Below are positions 32,623 through 37,351 of a DNA stretch of 37,351 nucleotides, one piece after another. The stretch is taken from contig JAPUUO010000004.1 of assembly GCA_026967815.1 (NCBI GenBank), positions 1 through 37,351 on the forward strand, given 5' to 3'. Both the position numbers and the translations under genes were made by a program. Numbering within the stretch: the first letter of the stretch is position 1; every line of letters starts with the position of its first letter. The stretch comes from Candidatus Bathyarchaeota archaeon. GTDB taxonomy: Archaea; Thermoproteota; Bathyarchaeia; Bathyarchaeales; Bathyarchaeaceae. Below the pieces are notes generated by a model, which saw nothing but the letters and a program-made list of their open reading frames with translations, made no database searches and was not told where the DNA came from.

Positions 32623-33108
32623 TTGCAAAAAATATTGTTCATAGACCCGGAAAAATGCACGGGATGCAGAATCTGTGAAACCGTATGTTCGTTGCATCAT
32701 GAGAAAGTCTGTAATCCGGCGAGAGCGAGAGTTCACATTGCGAAGTGGGAAACATCTGGTTTGTATATTCCGGTTGTTTGCTTGCACTGTGAGACTCCGA
32801 TTTGTGAGGAGGTCTGTCCAGTGCGAGCGATAAAGCGGGATGAGAAAACTGGAGCAGTGGTTATTGACTATGATCTCTGCGTAGGCTGCCGACTCTGCGT
32901 GCTATATTGTCCATTTGCTGGAGCTGGAATAGACATCGTAACTGGGAAGATCTCGAAGTGCGACCTATGCGATGGAGACCCTGTGTGCGTGAGGTTCTGT
33001 GACCCAAGAGCCCTGCAATATGTTAAGTCATCGAGGGCGAACATGATGAAGATGCGAAAAGCAGCCGAGAAGTTCTCAGAGCTAATGCAGAAGCTTTTGA
33101 TTCCTTAA
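32623..33108 (+). CDS. Four-cluster ferredoxin-like electron-transfer subunit of AOR
   Basis: About 161 residues with sixteen ligand cysteines in four groups (CTGCRICETVC, CLHCETPICEEVC, CVGCRLCVLYC, CDLCDGDPVCVRFC), giving four [4Fe-4S] clusters as in DMSO-reductase-type iron-sulfur subunits and AOR partner proteins. GGAGG at 32609-32613 places TTG 32623 at ideal spacing; ATG 32614 is too close to it, and GTG 32605 overlaps the AOR stop. It likely passes electrons from AOR to ferredoxin or another acceptor. Confidence 0.9.
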   Translation: MQKILFIDPEKCTGCRICETVCSLHHEKVCNPARARVHIAKWETSGLYIPVVCLHCETPICEEVCPVRAIKRDEKTGAVVIDYDLCVGCRLCVLYCPFAGAGIDIVTGKISKCDLCDGDPVCVRFCDPRALQYVKSSRANMMKMRKAAEKFSELMQKLLIP

Positions 33109-33259
33109 AGACTCATTTGTGGACATTGCTTGGTCAATTATTTGTGCGCTCTGATTGGGCATAGTCTGCCGAAAGAAGCGGGTTTCAAACGACCTTTCTG
33201 AATCCTAGATAGCTGTAGATTTCCATAAAGTTTCTGCGCACGCACACATTTAGCAAACT

Positions 33260-34186
33260 TCAAGTAGGAAAGGTCAGGCCAACCAATTCTCCGAATAATA
33301 TGTAGCTAGATACCACGTAACCTAATATGGCGCCACTACAAAGATACGGCAGTCCTGCTTGTGGGTTTCCTTTGTTCACACGTCTCATAAGTGCTACGAA
33401 ACCAAAAAGTGTACCTAGCATTACTGATAACGCTATGAGAAGACCGTTACTAGTGATACTGTAAAAAGTTGAGGCAACCAAAATTCCAGGAAAAACAAAA
33501 TCTCCCAAACCCATAACAAATGCCTCCCGCTCCTCGCCATCTTTGAGTTTCTCTTTCAAACTCTTTGTGTCTCTAATTAGAGAATACGCTCTGAATTTTG
33601 GTATGACCAATACTGTGGGCAATTTAAGGTCTAAAATGGTGTCTGCAAGGGTAATCATATGTTTGGTTCTGTACACTGATATTGTATCGTATGCAGCTAA
33701 CCCGATAAGCAAAACAATCACTAGAAAGATGCTCAGCGAAATGCCAAACATCGCAATTACCCCCACCCCTATTAGAATGCTGCATACGTCGATTACATAC
33801 CATTCAGGATATACGACAAGCATGGCAACTAGAATAGCGGCGACCATTATGGAAAGGAATAGTGACCACACTGCTGAAACTACAAAAGTCAACAATGGAT
33901 AAGACACAAAGAAAACAAGATACCCCGTTGCTCCAAGAATGATGCCCTGTATCAGCTGCCTCTTCCAGAATTTCGCAATCAACAATATGGCAGCTGTAAA
34001 TACTAATAACGTCACAAAAAGAGATACTATGTTCATCGGGTCATTGGGGTTTGCGTACAAACGTATATCTGCCACTTCAAACGGTCTTATAACCAACAAG
34101 GTCAAAGCGTCAATTACGACAAATAGGCCACCCATCAGAAAAACAGGAAAGATATTTTTCATTTCTCTTTTCTTGTCTTGGTTCAT
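33260..34186 (-). CDS. Presenilin-like intramembrane aspartyl protease (PSH)
   Basis: 308 residues with about nine membrane helices. The catalytic pair is present: YD at residues 166-167 (AAYDTIS) and GLGD at 226-229 (GLGDFVFPG). The third motif is QAGLPYL (276-282), a variant of the presenilin/SPP PAL motif. Archaeal PSH proteins cleave membrane-spanning helices within the bilayer; their substrates are unknown. It starts at ATG and has its own transcript between the AOR operon and a small four-cysteine gene. Confidence 0.87.
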   Translation of the reverse strand: MNQDKKREMKNIFPVFLMGGLFVVIDALTLLVIRPFEVADIRLYANPNDPMNIVSLFVTLLVFTAAILLIAKFWKRQLIQGIILGATGYLVFFVSYPLLTFVVSAVWSLFLSIMVAAILVAMLVVYPEWYVIDVCSILIGVGVIAMFGISLSIFLVIVLLIGLAAYDTISVYRTKHMITLADTILDLKLPTVLVIPKFRAYSLIRDTKSLKEKLKDGEEREAFVMGLGDFVFPGILVASTFYSITSNGLLIALSVMLGTLFGFVALMRRVNKGNPQAGLPYLCSGAILGYVVSSYILFGELVGLTFPT

Positions 34187-34326
34187 TGTATTTCAAGAAT
34201 CGCAAATACCTATTTATAGAGTTTGATCGTTTGGAAAACTGAATTGCCCCTGCGTTCGGATTGCGTGCGCGATACGAAAAGTTTTAAGCAAGCTTTCAGG
34301 CGATAGGAAACTCGAGGTTGTATGAA

Positions 34327-34470
34327 ATGTCAAAAGCGACGAGACCGTGTTACTTCGATAACAGCATAGAGTGTCCAGTTCGCAAAGTTGCAGATGTACA
34401 CCGAGCGTCCCTTCTAGAAAAGGCTTGCCCGATATGTCCGAAACGTCTAAAGATGGTAGAGAAATCTTAA
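34327..34470 (+). CDS. 47-residue four-cysteine protein
   Basis: A short gene with cysteines at 8, 16, 34 and 37, as CYFDNSIECPVRK and CPICPKR, suggesting one metal site. GAGGT eight bases before the ATG is a good SD, and a TATA-like GTTTTAAG (34281-34288) fits the start of transcription. It is solitary between divergent membrane and Fe-S genes. No family is recognised. Confidence 0.6.
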   Translation: MSKATRPCYFDNSIECPVRKVADVHRASLLEKACPICPKRLKMVEKS

Positions 34471-34851
34471 TAACAGCACCTTCAAGGAATTGCGATTCTA
34501 GGAATCCAACTCTCCCTTTCGTTTGTAAGGGATTTTCCTACGAGCAGAGCTTCTTCGTTAATCAGAGTTTCTACTTCTTGTTTTTCTCTTCTCTTGATTC
34601 GATGGATCCTAACTGTTCGCCTGAAATGGTCTTATAACTTGTTAGTGAAGCTGTTTGCCAGAGAACGCTTCAGGTACATCCTTTCACTTTTCTTTCTGTT
34701 ACATGTTTCTCTTTTAGTTAGTTCTTCGGGCTTGAGTTCGCGGGCGCTAGATTAGTTCAGGATTATTTCTGAATTGAACTCGAAGGAAATATTCTCCGAG
34801 TTTGACTAAGAATATCATCGCTCAATTGATTTTGGAAAGCATTTCGTGCGC
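34471..34851. other. 381-base gap with a long hairpin (34724-34785)
   Basis: No gene is supported here. The main structure is a branched hairpin: outer arms GAGTTC/GAACTC (34734-34739, 34776-34781), with a CTTC/GAAG extension past a bulge, and an inner arm AGTTCAG/CTGAATT (34754-34760, 34769-34775). It may be a 3'-end element for the Fe-S gene at 34852 or a small structured RNA. Confidence 0.4.
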
Positions 34852-36387
34852 TCAGACACACGCGGATTCTGCTACTATTTCCATGACATCATAAGTCTTT
34901 ATGCCCAGCGACTTCTTAACGGAAGCATGTCGAAGGTTAACTTGACATGTCGGACACGCCGTTGCGAGTGTGTCCACCCCCAAAGGCACAACGTCCTGAG
35001 CAAGTCTAACGAAGGCCGCGTCAACGCTTACCTGATAGTTAAAGGCCCAGACACCACCTCCAGCACCACAACACCGAGCACGTCTCCTGGTCAACGGCAT
35101 CTCAACAAGCCTTAAGCCAGGTACTGCCTTCAAAAGATCACGAGGTTCATCGAAAACGCCGCTATGCCGTCCAAGCGAACACGGATCATGATAAGCTAGT
35201 TTAAGATTTAACTCTCCCAGTTCAAGCAGATCATCTTTTATCAAACCGTAAGCAAACTGAGAAGTGTGTCTAACTTCACATGGCAATTCAACATTCAAGA
35301 CTTCCGGATACAACTTCGAAAACGTGTAGTAACAACCCGCACATGAAGTGACAAGAACCTTCGCTCTAGTCTTTTTCATCCGCTCAACCACGCGCAATGC
35401 CACCTCCTTCGCCTCCTTCCACAGCCCAGAAGCCAACAAAACATAACCACAACAACCCTCCTTCTCAGCTAGCAAGGAGAAATCAACATCAGCTCTACCC
35501 AAAACGTTAGCAACCGCCATAGCCGTGTGTGGCGTGCGACTAGCTACCACGCAGCCCACCCAGTAGAGAACATCAGCCTTCTCCAAAGGCATTACTGAAA
35601 GGTTTCTCATCCAACCGAAACGTTTAGCAGTGGGTGTTCCTGCCACGTCACCCGTCATCAATATGTTTTTTGCAGCCACAGTGAACAAGTCGGGAGCTAA
35701 ACCCTTCTCAGCTACGTGTCGCCTAGTGTCCATTATAGCCTTTCTCACCTGCGTGTCTTCAAAACATTCAGCGAAACAAAGTCCGCAGAGGCTACATGTG
35801 TAAAGAACATCCGTCAGCTTTCTGGAAGGCTGAAGCTCTCTGCCGGTAAACCCGCGTATTAACAATGCTCTTCCTTTGGATGACCACGTCTCAACGTTGT
35901 TGAACGCCGATGCCACAGTGCAGTAGCCGCTGCAAGTAGCGCGCTCTAAACATTTGCTGGCTGGCATCTTCATAAACAATGTTTTGAGGGCTAAAGCAAA
36001 GTTCCTAAACGTGCCATGTCCAGCTCTAAATATCTCCTTCGCGTTTTTTTCTATATGCTCCTTTTCTTTTGTCGTGCTTGGCATTTCTAGCTTTGGAGGA
36101 GCGGTATCGTCAACCAAAACTATAGGCGAACGAGTAAACCTGAAACCTTCAGTTTTTCCAACACTTCTACGAATAACGGTGAAGCCCTTTTTCTTGGCTA
36201 GTTCAAATACTTCTTGTGCTTGTTCTTTTGATCTGATCCGCAAAACGACATCAAGTTTAGGATATTGCTGTTTTCTGAAAACATGCTCATAAGAGTAGAC
36301 ATAGAGATCTTCGATGTCAGTAAGAACGTTCTCAGGTCCAACTATTTGTCTCAAGTCGTCAGCGATGTTAGTTCCTGTCTGATTCAT
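34852..36387 (-). CDS. HdrD/GlpC-like iron-sulfur protein with vestigial FAD domain
   Basis: 511 residues. Residues 9-75 (VGPENVLTDIEDLYVYSYEH, VVLRIRSKEQAQEVFELAKK) resemble the start of the FAD_binding_4 domain of GlcD/lactate dehydrogenases, but the rest of that domain is missing. Next come two ferredoxin-like cluster motifs: the first is Cys146-x2-Arg149-x2-Cys152-x3-Cys156, with the second Cys replaced by Arg; the second is intact (198/201/204/208). Two CCG domains follow (EGCCG and CAGC; CCGAGGG and CPTC), as in heterodisulfide reductase HdrD and GlpC. It probably transfers electrons from organic acids or thiols. The partner is not in the window. Confidence 0.87.
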   Translation of the reverse strand: MNQTGTNIADDLRQIVGPENVLTDIEDLYVYSYEHVFRKQQYPKLDVVLRIRSKEQAQEVFELAKKKGFTVIRRSVGKTEGFRFTRSPIVLVDDTAPPKLEMPSTTKEKEHIEKNAKEIFRAGHGTFRNFALALKTLFMKMPASKCLERATCSGYCTVASAFNNVETWSSKGRALLIRGFTGRELQPSRKLTDVLYTCSLCGLCFAECFEDTQVRKAIMDTRRHVAEKGLAPDLFTVAAKNILMTGDVAGTPTAKRFGWMRNLSVMPLEKADVLYWVGCVVASRTPHTAMAVANVLGRADVDFSLLAEKEGCCGYVLLASGLWKEAKEVALRVVERMKKTRAKVLVTSCAGCYYTFSKLYPEVLNVELPCEVRHTSQFAYGLIKDDLLELGELNLKLAYHDPCSLGRHSGVFDEPRDLLKAVPGLRLVEMPLTRRRARCCGAGGGVWAFNYQVSVDAAFVRLAQDVVPLGVDTLATACPTCQVNLRHASVKKSLGIKTYDVMEIVAESACV

Positions 36388-36719
36388 GTTATCCTAACTC
36401 GTTCTCTGCTTAATCGAATCATGGATGCTTTTAGCACGGCATGAAAACTAGAAATTGAGTGGATCCTTCTAAAGTTTTTCTCTTCGAAGTAGCGAAAAGA
36501 TGTGCGGACCCACATCAATATATGACTTAAAAAGTGAGGGAATATGTGCTCCGAGCCGCCATCAAAATTGGGAAAGACCTCGTGGTCAGAAAAGCGTTGT
36601 TCCTAGTGTCGCTCCGCGTTCAATAGCAGCGTAGCAAGAATCCTTTGCAAAGCTAAAGATACTCGCCGAACTGTCACTTTCTCCAGCGTTGTGCACGCTT
36701 TGAATGTGCTCTTGAGTGA
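36388..36719. other. 332-base gap without a supported gene
   Basis: It lies between the start of the Fe-S gene and the end of the membrane-anchored protein, both on the minus strand, so it should hold the Fe-S gene's promoter. Only short plus-strand ORFs (up to about 26 codons) occur, with no SD; no RNA gene or repeat was seen. Confidence 0.5.
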
Positions 36720-37351
36720 TCAGGCTGAAGGTTGCGCGATAACTCTCGATTTTCTGAGGAGTATGAAGAGAAATCCCATCACTGCGGCAAAGAGTATTGT
36801 TGTGGCTCCAAAGACATACAGCATGGTTGTCTTGTAGTCGTTAGCTACTTGCGACTCATGCAGTAGATTCTCCAATTGTTGATTGGCTGTTTGTTGATCC
36901 TCCAGTTGCTCTTTGTATGGCGACTCTATAAAAAGCTCTTGTTGGAAAGTCGGATGATCTGAGCCCCTCCATGTTTCCGGCTGGCTGTCCCACAGTTCAG
37001 TTTGGGCTTTCACTTCTACGTTTGTGTAGCCTGATGCGATGTTGGTTGGCAAGCTGAATGGTATGTAAAATGTGCTTGTTTGTCCCTCTTGAATTTGAAT
37101 CGGCAGATCAGTACTTGTGAAAAATTTCTGCAAGTAGACATTTCCGTCAGTGTAGTAGTAGTTTATGGTCGCAGTTAGTTCGGTAACTCTGATCTCGTCT
37201 TCTTTGTCGTTGTAGACTCTGACGACCATGTAGCCTGTTTGACCTTGATGGTATGTTTCCTCGTCAAGAGTGCATGACGTGATGGTTGTAGCATTCGCGA
37301 CGAAAGGAATGATCACTAAAGAGAGAATCGGTAGCAACACGATTAGGAGTT
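36720..37351 (-). CDS. Membrane-anchored extracellular protein (5' end possibly outside window)
   Basis: At least 206 residues. An N-terminal hydrophobic stretch ending VIIPFVANATT looks like a signal peptide. Residues about 20-130 form a beta-rich domain resembling extracellular CARDB/Ig-like repeats (YMVVRVYNDKEDEIRVTELT); a short coiled coil follows (EQLEDQQTANQQLENLLHES), then one membrane helix near residues 173-195 and a short basic tail. It is thus a single-pass surface protein. The GTG at 37340 is only the first start seen; the frame is open to the window edge. Function unknown. Confidence 0.7.
   Translation of the reverse strand, partial: LLIVLLPILSLVIIPFVANATTITSCTLDEETYHQGQTGYMVVRVYNDKEDEIRVTELTATINYYYTDGNVYLQKFFTSTDLPIQIQEGQTSTFYIPFSLPTNIASGYTNVEVKAQTELWDSQPETWRGSDHPTFQQELFIESPYKEQLEDQQTANQQLENLLHESQVANDYKTTMLYVFGATTILFAAVMGFLFILLRKSRVIAQPSA

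Noticed and set aside
34371..34637. 88-codon plus-strand ORF
   Set aside because: It overlaps the four-cysteine gene in another frame and has no SD or recognisable domain.

Overview
The window reads as a chromosomal segment of an archaeon of the TACK group, most likely a Bathyarchaeia-like lineage. The evidence is an archaeal-type uL2, an eS25 ribosomal protein (a family generally missing from Euryarchaeota), an Sm-like protein, TATA-box promoters, many small winged-helix regulators, a tungsten aldehyde:ferredoxin oxidoreductase, an ADP-forming acyl-CoA synthetase and a tetraether-lipid-synthase-like radical SAM enzyme. The lineage is an inference from gene content. There is no tRNA, rRNA, CRISPR array, transposase or integrase. 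TTG is a very common start codon here, often behind a good Shine-Dalgarno (SD) sequence.

Layout. 1-5.7 kb: the C-terminal end of an ADP-forming acetyl/acyl-CoA synthetase, a DUF4234-like membrane protein, a SpoIIM/DUF95 membrane protein, a nucleotidyltransferase-like plus kinase fusion and an amidohydrolase of the SAH/MTA/5'-deoxyadenosine deaminase type. 5.9-9.4 kb: two divergent PadR regulators around a promoter region rich in operator-like repeats, a polyprenyl-synthase-like protein and an MFS transporter. 9.4-12 kb: a ParA/MinD-like ATPase overlapping a winged-helix gene, another winged-helix protein, a small protein and an Sm-like (SmAP) gene. 12-16.6 kb: a DegT aminotransferase, a cyclic-2,3-diphosphoglycerate-synthetase-like P-loop protein, a decayed cation/proton antiporter starting on its stop codon, an ArsR-like regulator and a divergent CaCA-type cation exchanger sharing a palindromic operator. 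16.8-20.8 kb: an amino-acid permease operon with three small membrane proteins, then a coiled-coil protein. 21-24.8 kb: a cyclophilin-like-fold protein, eS25 with an in-frame downstream helical protein, the Tes-like radical SAM enzyme and a divergent TrmB regulator with paired operators. 24.8-29 kb: malic enzyme, methyltransferase, solitary uL2, a small HExxH protein and a CX5R phosphatase. 29-33.1 kb: an AbrB-PhoU regulator divergent from a MoaD-like protein, a short zinc-ribbon protein, tungsten AOR and a four-cluster ferredoxin. 33.2-37.4 kb: a presenilin-like intramembrane protease, a 47-residue four-cysteine protein, an HdrD/GlpC-like Fe-S protein carrying a vestigial FAD domain, and a membrane-anchored extracellular protein cut by the window end.

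How the genes fit together. AOR, the ferredoxin, the ADP-forming CoA synthetase, malic enzyme and the HdrD-like protein suggest anaerobic, ferredoxin-linked metabolism of organic acids, aldehydes or peptides. The Tes-like enzyme and the polyprenyl-synthase-like protein point to isoprenoid membrane lipids. The clearest new leads are regulatory: a tes/trmB intergenic region with one TATA box flanked by two AAACGTTT dyads, a PadR operator, three AAGCATA repeats at exactly 10-bp period, and a 16-bp palindrome on the exchanger start site. Other leads are genes whose coding signal extends upstream of any AUG/GUG/UUG start to a CUG codon, the antiporter remnant beside the cDPGS-like gene, a short zinc-ribbon gene inside the AOR operon, and unusual residues in uL2, the exchanger and the Fe-S protein. 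No wholly new multi-gene system could be proven from sequence alone.
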